Origin: CALNXN01 sp942490645
GTDB taxonomy: Bacteria; Pseudomonadota; Alphaproteobacteria; Rhodobacterales; Rhodobacteraceae
Assembly: GCA_942490645.1 (NCBI GenBank)
Contig: CALNXN010000010.1
Coordinates: forward strand, 496,001-560,000
Direction: 5' to 3'
DNA length: 64,000 bases
A program made the translations under genes and the position numbers. The notes under the pieces are model-generated. The model was not told the origin of the DNA, did not search any database, and worked only from the letters and a program-made list of their open reading frames with translations. Positions 33,575 through 43,750 of this stretch are shown piece after piece (within the stretch, counting starts at the first letter, position 1; each line of letters starts with the position of its first letter).

Positions 33575-33640
33575 GCGGCACCCCCGGGTTAACGACTTCT
33601 TACATAGGCTCCTGTGACGGATTCTCCAATGGAAAAGAGG

Positions 33641-33655
33641 GAACGTATCAGGAAC
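33641..33655 (-). promoter_or_regulatory. LexA (SOS) box upstream of uvrA
   Basis: On the minus strand the sequence reads GTTC-CTGATAC-GTTC, a perfect fit to the alphaproteobacterial SOS box GTTC-N7-GTTC, 67 bases before the uvrA ATG. It overlaps the last codons of the upstream MFS gene. Confidence 0.8.
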
Positions 33656-34811
33656 ATTGCGCTCTACGTCGATGGGCCAGCCATCCATGTGCGGCAACTC
33701 CGCCCAGCAAGACCACGATTGCCACGCCGATCATCCCTGAATATCCCACCGCCGCCAGCACCGCCAACAAGACCGGCGTGCCCAGCGTGTTGCCGATATT
33801 GCCCATTTGCGCCATCGCGCCGTTGGCTTGGGCCTGATCGGTCGCGGTGTGATTAAGCTGCGGCACGGCGGCGAAACTGGCCCCTTGCACCAACCCCAGC
33901 GCACAGGCGATGGCAATGCAGGCGGCAGGATCGCCCGGACTGACCCACAGCCACAAGAGGCCACAGATTGTCAGTCCGAACCCCAATTGCACCAGTGCCA
34001 CGGCCGACATGTACCGCAGCGCCAGCACGCCAAAACTCATGGAAATAAGAATTGATATCAATGGCATAGACCCCAGCACAAAGGCACGCCAGCTTTCGTC
34101 GACAAAGGGCGGCAGGAGCGTCAGCAGGGCCAGATAACAGAAGGTGTAAAAGAGCCATCCCAACCCCGGCGCCGCGCGTCGCGGCGAGCTATAGATGGCG
34201 AGATGTTCGTCCGCTATGACCCGTAGGCTGAGCGGCGTCGTGGGTCTGGATACATCGAGTTTGGGCAGGGCAATACCAAGCAGAACCGCGAAACCCGCCA
34301 TGTAAACGCCATGCGCCAGAAACAGCGCGCCAATGCCGCGCGCGTCCACCAATGGCAGGCCGAGAAGCACCAAAAGGGTGAAGGCGACACCGAAGAAAGT
34401 GCTCCACAACGTTAGGGTAAAACCGCGATGGCGCGCGGTGCTGAGTTGCGCGATCATCGTCGGTGCAATCACGACAATGGCCAGATGCGACATGCCCTCG
34501 ATCACCCGCAAGGGCAGCATCAGCGCGAGCGGTGGCAACAGGGATTGCATCGCCGAACACGCAGCCCCGACCCAGAGCGCCCACAAAAGCACCCTGCGGT
34601 AACCCGCGCGCGCCACGAAAAGCCCGGCCAGAACGCCCATGAAGATGCCGACCGTGCCGACCAGCGACACCACGAAGCCAAGGGCAGCACCCGCGTCCGG
34701 ATAGGCGATCGGCAGCTGATCAAAGACCACGCTGACCTTGGCATATTGCGCAGCCGCCCCCAGCCCTGCCCCCCACAGGGCAAGGACCAATCCCCACGAT
34801 GTCTGCTGCAT
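33648..34811 (-). CDS. MFS transporter
   Basis: This 387-residue protein with about twelve membrane helices belongs to the major facilitator superfamily. The motif GLFVARAGYRRVLLW lies in the loop between helices 2 and 3, and the second half begins after SPRRAAPGLGWLFYTFCYLALLTL. The substrate is unknown. The ATG at 34811 has AGGAGG 7 bases upstream, a very strong site. It lies directly upstream of uvrA on the same strand, with 73 bases between them that contain the end of the LexA region. Confidence 0.83.
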   Translation of the reverse strand: MQQTSWGLVLALWGAGLGAAAQYAKVSVVFDQLPIAYPDAGAALGFVVSLVGTVGIFMGVLAGLFVARAGYRRVLLWALWVGAACSAMQSLLPPLALMLPLRVIEGMSHLAIVVIAPTMIAQLSTARHRGFTLTLWSTFFGVAFTLLVLLGLPLVDARGIGALFLAHGVYMAGFAVLLGIALPKLDVSRPTTPLSLRVIADEHLAIYSSPRRAAPGLGWLFYTFCYLALLTLLPPFVDESWRAFVLGSMPLISILISMSFGVLALRYMSAVALVQLGFGLTICGLLWLWVSPGDPAACIAIACALGLVQGASFAAVPQLNHTATDQAQANGAMAQMGNIGNTLGTPVLLAVLAAVGYSGMIGVAIVVLLGGVAAHGWLAHRRRAQCS

Positions 34812-34950
34812 GATGCGGCCTCCTGCGGGTGGTATGGCAGAGGCGGTGTGCGCTGGCAAATGGCGGTTTCACACGGGGTCTCACACAATCGTCACTGCCT
34901 TTTGCGCCCCTCGCGCTATCATTGGGATAGGTTGAAAACAGGAGGTTAAA

Positions 34951-35316
34951 ATGATCCATTCACGACGCATGTTTGTCACAGGCTTGTGTGCCTTTGCCGC
35001 CTTGCCCGCTTGGGCGCATCACGGTTGGCGCTGGACGGATGACGGTAAATTCGAGCTGACCGGGCTGATCACAGAAGCGCGTCTCGGCAACCCGCATGGC
35101 GTGTTGACGATTGATGCGGACGGCGAAATCTGGCGTGCGGAAGTGGGCCAGCCATGGCGCAACGCACGCGCAGGGCTCACCGACGATATGATGACCCCGG
35201 GCACGGAAGTGAAAATACTGGGCAAGCGGGCCGCAGATCCGGCGGATTTGCTGATCAAGGCCGAGGCCGTGACGATCGCGGGTCAAACCTTTGTGCTCTA
35301 TCCTGATCGCGTGTGA
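34951..35316 (+). CDS. DUF6152-like periplasmic protein with Tat-type signal
   Basis: The 121-residue protein begins with a twin-arginine-like signal (HSRRMFVTGLCAFAALPAWA, cleavage before HHGWRW). The mature part has a histidine-tryptophan-rich start and a small beta domain (FELTGLITEARLGNPHGVLTIDADGEIWRAEVGQP). It fits the DUF6152 family, of unknown function, from memory. The next gene, for a membrane protein, overlaps its stop by 4 bases, so they form a pair, perhaps a membrane-bound redox or metal system (speculative). Confidence 0.7.
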   Translation: MIHSRRMFVTGLCAFAALPAWAHHGWRWTDDGKFELTGLITEARLGNPHGVLTIDADGEIWRAEVGQPWRNARAGLTDDMMTPGTEVKILGKRAADPADLLIKAEAVTIAGQTFVLYPDRV

Positions 35317-35744
35317 TTGAGCTTGCCGCAGCCCTCGAAGCGTCAGCGTTTGCAACGGCGCTGCGCCAGTCGGCATGGGTCTATCCGCTCGTCAACGCAG
35401 GTCATATTCTGGGCCTTGCGCTGCTGATTGGGGCGGTGGTGCCGATGGATGTGGCGGTGCTGCGGCGCGGGGCCGTAGGCGCGATCGCCGGGCTGCGGAC
35501 CTACGCAGTTGCGGGCTTTGCCCTCGCGGTGATTTGCGGCGCAATGCTGTTTTCAGTGCAGGCGACAGAATACATCCAAAGCCCTTGGTTTCTGGGCAAG
35601 CTTGCTCTGGTGGCACTGGCGTCGATCAATGCCCTGCTGCACTTGAGCGGGGTCAGCAAAACGACGCCACAGCGGTTTGCCGGGGCGTCGTTGTTGTTGT
35701 GGATCAGCGCCTTGGTTGCGGGGCGCATGATCGCCTACAGCTGA
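35313..35744 (+). CDS. Small multi-pass membrane protein (DUF6644-like)
   Basis: The 143-residue protein has about four membrane helices (PLVNAGHILGLALLIGAVVPMDV; GLRTYAVAGFALAVICGAMLFSV; WFLGKLALVALASINALLHL; ASLLLWISALVAGRMIAYS). H50-like histidines in NAGHILG and a second His in LLHLSG could bind heme, but this is only a guess. The start is the GTG at 35313, overlapping the previous stop (GTGA). The DUF6644 label is from memory. It is convergent with lpdA, with no gap between stops. Confidence 0.65.
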   Translation: MIELAAALEASAFATALRQSAWVYPLVNAGHILGLALLIGAVVPMDVAVLRRGAVGAIAGLRTYAVAGFALAVICGAMLFSVQATEYIQSPWFLGKLALVALASINALLHLSGVSKTTPQRFAGASLLLWISALVAGRMIAYS

Positions 35745-37139
35745 TTACATGTGGATGACGCGGTCATAGGCATCCAGCACGCTTTCGTGCATCATCTCGC
35801 TCAGCGTCGGGTGCGGGAAGACAGTGTTCATCAGGTCTTCCTCGGTGGTTTCAAGCTGGCGGCCGACCACATAGCCTTGAATCAATTCGGTGACTTCGGC
35901 GCCGACCATGTGCGCGCCAAGCAACTCGCCGGTTTTGGCGTCAAAGATCGTCTTGATCATACCCTCAGGCTCTCCCAGGGCGATGGCCTTGCCGTTACCG
36001 ATGAAGGGGAAGCGCCCGACCTTGATGTCATAGCCCAACTCCTTGGCCTTGGCCTCGGTGTAGCCGACGGAGGCGACCTGCGGATGGCAGTAGGTGCAGC
36101 CCGCGATGGATTCAGGTTTCACCGGGTGCGCATGTTTGCCGCCGATCAGGTCAGCGACCATGACGCCCTCGTGGCTGGCCTTATGTGCCAACCACGGCGC
36201 GCCCGCGATGTCGCCGATAGCATAAAGCCCCTCGACCCCGGTGCGGCAGAGTTCGTCCGTCACGACATGCGTGCGGTCGATCTTGACGCCCAGCTCTTCG
36301 AGACCCAGCCCTTCGACGTTGCCGACGATACCGACAGCGGAAATCACAGTGTCAAAGTCGTGTTTCTCGATCTTGCCGCCAACTTCGATATGCGCGGTGA
36401 CTTTGCCCTTGGCGCGATCAAGCTGTTTGACCATCGCCTTTTGCATGATCTTCATGCCCTGTTTCTCAAAAGACTTCTTGGCAAAGGCGGAGATCTCGGC
36501 GTCTTCGACGGGCAGTACGCGGTCCATGACTTCGACCACGGTCGTATCCGCGCCCAGCGTATTGTAAAAGCTCGCAAATTCGATCCCGATGGCGCCAGAT
36601 CCGATCACCAGCAGTTTTTTCGGCATGCGCTTGGGTTCAAGCGCGTGTTTATACGTCCAAACCAGATCGCCGTCGGCCTCAAGACCCGGCAATTCGCGCG
36701 CGCGGGCACCGGTGGCCAGCACGACGTTCTTTGCGGTCAACTCTTGTACGCCCTTGTCGGTCTTGACGGAGACCTTGCCCTTGGCCGGGATCGTGGCCGC
36801 GCCCATAAAGACGGTGACCTTGTTCTTCTTCATCAAGTGGCCGATGCCGCCCGACAATTGGCCCGCCACGGCGCGGGAACGTTTGACGACCGCATCAAGG
36901 TCATAGCCGATGTTGTCCGCCTTGAGCCCGAATTCCTTGGCCCGGTGCATCAGGTGGAAGACTTCCGAGGAGCGCAGCATCGCCTTGGTCGGGATACAAC
37001 CCCAGTTCAGGCAGATCCCGCCCAGATGCTCGCGTTCGATGATGGCCACTTTCATGCCCAGTTGCGCGCCGCGGATCGCGGCCACATAGCCGCCCGGGCC
37101 TGCGCCGATCACGATCAGATCAAAGGAAGTTTCTGCCAT
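35745..37139 (-). CDS. lpdA: Dihydrolipoyl dehydrogenase (E3)
   Basis: E3 reoxidises dihydrolipoamide of 2-oxoacid dehydrogenase complexes with NAD. The 464 residues have the FAD site IGAGPGGYVAAIRGAQLG, the redox disulfide C43/C48 (GGICLNWGCIPTKAML), the NAD site VIGSGAIGIEFASFYNTLGAD, and the C-terminal dimer motif HPTLSEMMHE with the catalytic histidine. It is alone here, 15 kb from pdhABC, but shares with it an 18-bp palindrome in front of the start, so it is probably the E3 of pyruvate dehydrogenase. The ATG at 37139 is preceded by a GAGG. Confidence 0.94.
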   Translation of the reverse strand: MAETSFDLIVIGAGPGGYVAAIRGAQLGMKVAIIEREHLGGICLNWGCIPTKAMLRSSEVFHLMHRAKEFGLKADNIGYDLDAVVKRSRAVAGQLSGGIGHLMKKNKVTVFMGAATIPAKGKVSVKTDKGVQELTAKNVVLATGARARELPGLEADGDLVWTYKHALEPKRMPKKLLVIGSGAIGIEFASFYNTLGADTTVVEVMDRVLPVEDAEISAFAKKSFEKQGMKIMQKAMVKQLDRAKGKVTAHIEVGGKIEKHDFDTVISAVGIVGNVEGLGLEELGVKIDRTHVVTDELCRTGVEGLYAIGDIAGAPWLAHKASHEGVMVADLIGGKHAHPVKPESIAGCTYCHPQVASVGYTEAKAKELGYDIKVGRFPFIGNGKAIALGEPEGMIKTIFDAKTGELLGAHMVGAEVTELIQGYVVGRQLETTEEDLMNTVFPHPTLSEMMHESVLDAYDRVIHM

Positions 37140-37171
37140 TGCGCACCTCGATGCTTGCCCGATGAAAAATA

Positions 37172-37189
37172 TAGTTTACCGTTAAACTA
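37172..37189. promoter_or_regulatory. 18-bp palindromic operator upstream of lpdA
   Basis: TAGTTTA-N4-TAAACTA lies 33-50 bases before the lpdA start. Read on the minus strand it matches the site before pdhA at 52467-52484 in 17 of 18 positions. It overlaps the expected promoter of lpdA. Confidence 0.7.
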
Positions 37190-37249
37190 ATTTCAAACGC
37201 GCAGCAACACGAAGGGCACGCGACAAATTGGCCGGACCTGCCTTCTGAC

Positions 37250-37834
37250 TCAGGCGGCGACTTTTTCCTGAATGCGCCGCACGATGCCACCGTATCCGCC
37301 ACCGGAGATGAACGATGCCTCGGCGCGCGTGGACGATCTGTGCAAAGCTGCGTTGCGGAAAGGGAACCGTCCGAATTCGCGGATGACTTCGCGGTGCGCA
37401 CGGGCGTGCAGAAGGTTGGCGTCGTCGTTCTTGGGCATCCGCTCGCACATCAGGCGCACGCAACGGTCCTGATCGCACAGGTTTTCGGAGTGCATCAGCG
37501 GCAGGTAGAAAAACTGGCGCGCGGGGGCGTCGATTTTGAGATCCCAGCCCTTGTCGATGGCCGATTTGGCGGCGGCCAACGCAGCACGATCACTGGAAAA
37601 CGCCTGCGCCGTGCCACGGAACATATTGCGTGGCAACTGATCCATCAAAATGATGTAGGCCAACGCACCGGAGGGATAGGTCAACCAGAGCGAATACCGC
37701 CCCTCGTTCGCACCCTGCCATGTGTCTTTGAAAGTTGCCCGGATGTTGGCATCCAATGCCTCATCCGTATCGTACCAGTGCTTTTGCCCGACATCATCGA
37801 GCCAAAATTTTAAAACGTCCTGTGGACCAATCAT
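37250..37834 (-). CDS. DUF924 family protein
   Basis: This 194-residue soluble, helical protein matches DUF924: VLKFWLDDVGQKHWYDTDEALDANIRATF at the N-terminus, LAYIILMDQLPRNMFRGTAQAFSSD in the middle, and FFYLPLMHSENLCDQDRCVRL followed by HREVIREFGRFPFRNAALHR. The fold is TPR-like and the function is unknown. It lies 110 bases upstream of lpdA on the same strand; the lpdA operator lies between them, so the two genes are probably separate transcripts. Confidence 0.86.
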   Translation of the reverse strand: MIGPQDVLKFWLDDVGQKHWYDTDEALDANIRATFKDTWQGANEGRYSLWLTYPSGALAYIILMDQLPRNMFRGTAQAFSSDRAALAAAKSAIDKGWDLKIDAPARQFFYLPLMHSENLCDQDRCVRLMCERMPKNDDANLLHARAHREVIREFGRFPFRNAALHRSSTRAEASFISGGGYGGIVRRIQEKVAA

Positions 37835-37926
37835 TACTTTTACTCCCGGTTACGGTCGAAATATGAACACTTTATGAACAACATAAGTGGAAATCCTAGT
37901 CACGAATTGCAACATTAACGACATAG

Positions 37927-39192
37927 TTAACGCAAATCTGCGGCATTTTCATCTTCCAGGTCGGTTTCGATGGCATATTCTTGTGCATATTCAAGCGCAA
38001 CAGAGGTGTGCGCGGGAGTCACCGGGACAAATGCGCCAGTCTCTTCGGTGGGTACGGATGCCCGCTGCGTGGAGCGATAAAGCGCATAGACCAAGAGCGC
38101 CGCGAAGAGCACTGCGATGATCAGGAAAAAGCCACCCTGCCCCACAATGTCCATCACGTAACCCGTTATGATTGGGCCTAAAATCGCGCCAAGCCCGTTG
38201 ATGAAGATCAGGCCGCCAGAGGCCGAGGCCATATCCTCATGCTGCAGAAAGTCATTGGTGTGCGCGATGAGCAGCGAATAGAGCGGGTTGGACATGCCCC
38301 CCACGACAAAGGCCGCCAACAGCAGCATGGTAAAGTTCTGCCCCAGCAACATCCCCACGACAGACCCACCGATGCCGACGCCCGACACCAGTGTGATCAG
38401 AAAACGTCGGTCCATGCGGTCCGAAATCCAACCGATCGGGTATTGCAGGATCAGAGCGCCAACAAAAAACGTGGCCACGAAGGTCGAAATCTGCGGCACG
38501 CTGAGCCCCGCCTTGGCCGCATAGACCGAAGACATGCCGAATTGCGCGGCAAAAACGCCGCCCAGGAGGAACATCCCCACACAGCCCAGTGGCGAGAAGG
38601 AATAGAGTTCACGCAGGCTCATCGGTTTGGTGCTGTCAAAGGCCGGTGTCGGGCTGATCGACAGCAAAATCGGCGTGACCGCGATGCTGACCAGAACCGA
38701 CGGGATCACAAAGAGCACATAGCCCGATGGATCCGCCGTGAGCAGCAGCGCCTGCGAAGCAACGATGCCAGCCGTCTGCACGATCATATAAAGCGACAAG
38801 GCCTGCCCGCGATTTTCATTGGTCGCCGCATTGTTCAGCCAGCTTTCGGCGGTGACGTAGACGGCGGAAAAGCAAAACCCGATCAGCACGCGCCCCAGCG
38901 TCCAGAGCCACACTTCAGTGAACGTGGGATAAAGGATCATCACAGCCGAAATCAGCGAGGCAAGTGCCGCAAAGACGCGCACGTGACCGACGCGGCGGAT
39001 CATACCCGGCGCCATACGCGATCCACCCAGGAAACCCACGAAATAGGCTGACATGACGATGGACATTTCCAGTGTGGAGAAGCCTTCGATCTCGCCGCGG
39101 ATGCCGAGCAAGGTGCCCTGCATCCCGTTGCCGACCATCAGCAGGCACATGCCCAAAAGTAGCGCCCATGCACTGGAGAGGACCTGAAGCAT
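37927..39192 (-). CDS. MFS transporter (YcaD-like group)
   Basis: The 421-residue protein has twelve predicted membrane helices (VLSSAWALLLGMCLLMVGNGMQGTLLGIRG at the start) and MFS motifs such as GWISDRMDRRFLI between helices 8 and 9. The C-terminal cytoplasmic tail is long and acidic (ALEYAQEYAIETDLEDENAADLR). It resembles the YcaD group of sugar-phosphate-like or unknown transporters; the substrate is open. The ATG at 39192 has AAGGAGG 6 bases upstream. Confidence 0.82.
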   Translation of the reverse strand: MLQVLSSAWALLLGMCLLMVGNGMQGTLLGIRGEIEGFSTLEMSIVMSAYFVGFLGGSRMAPGMIRRVGHVRVFAALASLISAVMILYPTFTEVWLWTLGRVLIGFCFSAVYVTAESWLNNAATNENRGQALSLYMIVQTAGIVASQALLLTADPSGYVLFVIPSVLVSIAVTPILLSISPTPAFDSTKPMSLRELYSFSPLGCVGMFLLGGVFAAQFGMSSVYAAKAGLSVPQISTFVATFFVGALILQYPIGWISDRMDRRFLITLVSGVGIGGSVVGMLLGQNFTMLLLAAFVVGGMSNPLYSLLIAHTNDFLQHEDMASASGGLIFINGLGAILGPIITGYVMDIVGQGGFFLIIAVLFAALLVYALYRSTQRASVPTEETGAFVPVTPAHTSVALEYAQEYAIETDLEDENAADLR

Positions 39193-39294
39193 CACGTGCC
39201 TCCTTTTGTGTGGGCCGATGACTTTGATCCGGGGTGCCTGACTTGCATGGGCCATGCAGGCTTACCCGCGACGTAATAGGGTCGCTTTTGTCTT

Positions 39295-40350
39295 TCAAAA
39301 CCCACCCGGCAGCAACAACGAAGAATCGCCATAAGAAAAGAAACGGTAGCGTTCGGCGATAGCATGCGCATAGATCGCCTTGACCCGTTCGGGGCCCATC
39401 AATGCCGAAATCAGCATCATCAGTGTGGATTTGGGCAGATGAAAATTCGTCATCAGCGCATCGGCGACCTGAAACTGAAAGCCGGGGTAGATGAAGATGT
39501 CGGTGTCACCCTCCCAAGCGGTGATCTGCCCGCCCCGCCCTGCGGTTTCGATCAAACGCAGCGCGGTGGTGCCCACCGGGATGATCCGCCCACCGGTCGA
39601 TTGCGTCGCGATGATGTCGGCGGCGGCCTGCGCGCTGACTTCGCCCCATTCCGCGTGCATCTTGTGGGTCGTCACATCATCCACCTTGACCGGCAGAAAC
39701 GTGCCCGCACCCACGTGCAGCGTGACGTATGTGAACAGCACGCCATGCGCACGCAGGCGTTCCAGAAGTGGGGCGTCGAAATGCAGCGACGCGGTGGGCG
39801 CGGCCACGGCCCCGGAATGGCGGGCAAAGACGGTTTGATAATCATCCATGTCACGTGCATCTGCAGGGCGTTTGGCAGCGATATAGGGCGGCAGCGGCAT
39901 GGCGCCGGCCTGTGCAAGGGCTGCATCAAAATCATCACCCGTCAGGTTAAAGCGGAAATGCCCCTGCCCGTCTTCAATGCCCTCGAGCTGTGCGGTCAGG
40001 TCATCGGAAAAGATGACCGTCTCGCCGATCTTGAGCTTTTTCAGGGGCTTGACCAAAGCCGCCCATGTGCCGTTTGCGCGCGGCTCCAGCAGGGTCACTT
40101 CGATACGGGCCTGCACCGGGCCTTGGGCGCTGTCGCGTTTGCGCAGCCCGAAAAGACGCGCCGGGATCACGCGGGTGTCGTTCAGGATCAGCCGGTCGCC
40201 GGGGTTGAGATAGCGCGTCAGATCCGTGACGACCGCATCCTCGATGGCGGTGCCATCGGCCACCAGCAATCGCGCCGACGAGCGCGGCACGGCAGGGCGC
40301 GTGGCGATCAGCTCTTCGGGCAGGTCAAAATCAAAATCACTGAGTTTCAT
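39295..40350 (-). CDS. queA: S-adenosylmethionine:tRNA ribosyltransferase-isomerase
   Basis: QueA adds the epoxycyclopentane precursor from SAM to 7-aminomethyl-deazaguanine in tRNA, the second-last step of queuosine synthesis. The 351 residues show the family signatures DFDFDLPEELIATRPAVPRSSARLLV, NDTRVIPARLFG, THKMHAEWGEV and TNFHLPKSTLMMLISALMG. It is followed on the complement by an unrelated AsmA-like gene 9 bases upstream. Confidence 0.95.
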   Translation of the reverse strand: MKLSDFDFDLPEELIATRPAVPRSSARLLVADGTAIEDAVVTDLTRYLNPGDRLILNDTRVIPARLFGLRKRDSAQGPVQARIEVTLLEPRANGTWAALVKPLKKLKIGETVIFSDDLTAQLEGIEDGQGHFRFNLTGDDFDAALAQAGAMPLPPYIAAKRPADARDMDDYQTVFARHSGAVAAPTASLHFDAPLLERLRAHGVLFTYVTLHVGAGTFLPVKVDDVTTHKMHAEWGEVSAQAAADIIATQSTGGRIIPVGTTALRLIETAGRGGQITAWEGDTDIFIYPGFQFQVADALMTNFHLPKSTLMMLISALMGPERVKAIYAHAIAERYRFFSYGDSSLLLPGGF

Positions 40351-40359
40351 GCAGGCCGT

Positions 40360-43300
40360 TTAGCGCCCCACATCATCACTCACAAGCGGTGGATTGGACT
40401 GCGTGGGGGCGGTTGGCGCATCAGTCTGCGAAGGCTCCGGCAGCACCTCACCCTCGACACGCGGCACGTCGGGCGGCGGCGCGCGGAAAAGCTCGCGGAA
40501 CATGCCCGGCGTCAGCGCCGACAGCGGATTGACGGACACATCCGGGTCTTTGGCATCGCCCGTGACAGTGTAGTTGAAACCAATCAGCCCTTCGCCACGC
40601 CGGGTCAGAAAGCTGCCCAGCCCATTAAGCAGATAGACCGGCGAGATCACCCCTTGCAGCGACAATTGCCCGGTGTCAGTGGCAAAGACGCCGTCCATCG
40701 AGATCCCCATCGACGTGCCCACCGCACTGGCTTCGGTCAAAGTGATACGCGAGGGCGTCATCCGAAACCGCGCGGCAACGTCGGAAAAGAAGATGCCATT
40801 GCCGCCCAGTTCGTCCAAAAGCCCCACGATGCTGATCGCGTTGAGCAGCGCGGCCATGACGGGCGCATCCTGAATGCGGGTGTCGGCCACTTTAAGCTGG
40901 CCGTCAAAGGCGCCCCCCGTGCCCACCGGCACCAGCGTCAGTTCCATCGCCCCGCCGCGCGCCTGTTTCAGGACGCCCGCAGAGGCGAAAACCCCGCCCG
41001 CGTCCTGTGATGTCAGACGCAGTGCGGTGCGCCCTGATTGTGGGATCAGCCGACCCGTCACTTCCGTGCCACCGTTGATCTTGCCGGTAAAGGCGCCGTC
41101 CAGCCCGCCGGACGCCGTGAATTGACTGCGCACGTCGCGCAAAGAGATCGTATCGGTGATGCGCACTTGGTCAAAAGCAGCCGTCATCGGCGCACTGGAT
41201 CCGCCGCCGCTGCCAAATTGGGCGTTGCGCAAATCAAGCGTGCCGCCGCGCACCGCCACCCCCACAGGTGCCCCCGGTCCGCGCCCCAAAAGATCAACCG
41301 GAGCATCGAGCCAGTCGCCCACGGTCAGACGGTCAATCTGCAACGTGTCGAGGCCGCCGTCGGCCCGCAGTGCCACGCGTCCGCGCGCCGCCATGCCCGG
41401 CCCGCGCAGAACCAGACTGTCAATTTGCGGGACCGGGCCAAGATTGCCTGTCACGCTGAGCCGTCCGGGGGTGGTTGCCGGTTTCGCCCAACCCACCGGC
41501 GTAATGTTGAGCGCCACACCATTCAGCGCGCTGTCGAGCGAAAAGGCGGGCGGCTTGCCCTTGGCCAGTTCCACGATGACGTCCGCAGGGGCGGAGCCAG
41601 TGACCATGCCCGCGGGCAGATCGATGGCAAAGGCGTCAAGCGTTTCAGGCGAAAGCTCGATCTGTCCGGTGACGGTGCTGACACCGGTTTGCGCGCTGCC
41701 CGTGGCCTGCGTCCAATCCGCATCAAAAGGCACACCATCAAGCGTGCCCTGCCCGGCAATCGACACCCGCGTGTTGGTTGCACGCACCGACAAAAGGGGG
41801 GCGGCAAGGCGGCGGCCCGGCACCAGTTGATCACTGACCACATCGCGCATCACGCCACTGACGACATATTCCACCGGGGCCTTTTGCCCCTCTTCGCGCA
41901 CCAAGGGGAAGGCCAGCGTGCCTTGTAGATCAGCACTGCCTTGCGCGAGTGTCACCGCCAGCCCCGCGTCATCCATCACGCTGAGCGGGTCTTCGTTGAG
42001 CATCGACAGCGCCGCGGTTACTGAAGAGCGCGTCGCAAGCCGCACCACCGCTGGGGTGCCGCCTTTGACCGTCACATCCGGGATAATGAAGGACGAGCCG
42101 GACATTGCGATTTTGCCACCCTGAGCCGCCGTCACATGGCCCTGATCAACCGACAGCACAAAGCGATCGCGCAGCAGGGTGATCTGTCCCTTGGCCTCTT
42201 CGATCAGGGGCATGGTGGGCAAAAAGCGCACGTTGGTCTTGTCGAACTCAAAACCGAGATAGGTGTCGCTGGGCGCATCCGCATGGCGACGCAGGGCGAA
42301 GGTGATGTCGTGAAGATGCCCCGCCACCAGATTACGTTCCAGCCAATCGCGCGTATTGGGCACGACGCTGACCGGCCAAAGCGTCATCAGCCGTTCTGGC
42401 GTGATCGCGTCCATTGCGGCATCGACGCGCGTCGTCCAGCCCTTGGTGTCCACACCCAGCGTGCCACTGGCGCTGAGGGTTTGGCCCTGATCGACAATTT
42501 GCAATCGCCCGACCTGCAGTGCGAAAGGTTCCAGGGTCAGACGAAAATCCATCTCAGCCGCCGAGACATTGACCGGCGCGGGATAAAGCGCGTCAGGGTT
42601 GATTTGCAGATCAGAGAGCTGAAACTGACCCACCAGATCGGTCAGCGTGCCATCGTTGATGCCGCTGAGAAGTGCCTCGCCTTCAAGCCGCCCGGACACC
42701 CATTTGCTGCGCACCGACAGTTCGTCGAACCGCAGCAGCTGGTCTTGGGGGACATAGCTGATGTAGCTGCGCGCGCCCTCAATGGGGATGGGGCGCACAT
42801 CTTGGGTCGGTTGGATCACGCCCGCCCCGATCTGCAACACGGCATTCAGCGGCAAGAGGCCCGCCTGCGCATCCAGACCACCGCGCAACGATCCCGATAT
42901 CGGTGCGTCGAGGGCGGACAGCCACCCGAACGCAGGGCTTTGCGTGGCGATGTCTCCGGCATCGATATCAGCGATGGTAACGCCAAATTCAGACGCCGTG
43001 CTCCCGATCTGGCCAGAATAATTGGCCTCGAGCGTGGCCGCCTGCGCGCCGCCGCCCAGCACCGCAAGATCCGCAGATATCCGCACGTCGCGCCGCTCGC
43101 GGGTCAGGCGCAGCCGCCCGCCATCCGCCGTCCAGGCACGGCCAGCGATTTCATCCTCATAGCGCAGGGTCAGGGCGCGCACCTCCACGCGTGTCAAAGC
43201 CGTCAGCCCCGGTTGCAACAGCAGCTCGTCCAATTCGGTGATCAACTGCGGCAAGCTGGCCGCCTCGCGGGTGCCGGGCGCGTCACCGGCCCCATAGGAC

Positions 43301-43750
43301 AGCGTGATCCGCCCGTCCGCACGACGACGCAGGGTCGCAAACACACCCGACAGATCAATTGATTTGACATCCAGCTGGCCAGAGATCAGCGGGCGCAACG
43401 CGAGGCTGGCACGCACTTCGGAGAAGGCCACAATCTCATCACCACTATTGTCGACAACCTGCACATCAAGCACTCGAGCACGCGGGCGCCAGCCTTCATC
43501 CACCACCAGGATCATGTCACCAAACCGCACGGTGGCGTCGGGCATCAACTCGGCCAGCCGTGCGTCGATCTGTGCACGCGCCCAATTAGGGCAGCGCAAT
43601 ATCGCGCCCCATCCCCCACAACGCCACACCGCCCAATGCCATGACCAGAACCAGCAATATGCCCAATACTCCACGCGCCGCACTGCGCCACAGACTGCGT
43701 TTACGCGGTGTCGCATCGACCGGGTCCTGTGGGCTGGCGGACTGGGGCAT
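40360..43750 (-). CDS. AsmA/YhdP-like large envelope protein, N-terminus frameshifted
   Basis: This protein of about 1130 residues belongs to the AsmA-like/DUF3971 (YhdP) group, which spans the periplasm and is thought to carry phospholipids to the outer membrane. The C-terminal AsmA-like part (GTSMGISMDGVFATDTGQLSLQGVISPVYLLNGLGSFL, EGLIGFNYTVTGDAKDPDVSVNPLSALTPG) is clear. The natural N-terminus begins at the ATG at 43750 (MPQSASPQDPVDATPRKRSLW, then a membrane helix LGILLVLVMALGGVALWGMG). One extra base at 43588-43591 (CCC where CC is expected) shifts the frame just before ALPNWARAQIDARL. As given, the frame from 43716 loses the membrane anchor. Confidence 0.75.

Noticed and set aside
35751..37190. 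479-codon plus-strand frame opposite lpdA
   Set aside because: lpdA on the minus strand is a complete, conserved enzyme; the antisense frame has no family features.
37914..37930. TTAA-N8-TTAA at the end of the MFS gene as a CtrA box
   Set aside because: Spacing is 8 rather than 7 and it lies over the 3' end of the MFS gene, over 80 bases from the DUF924 start.
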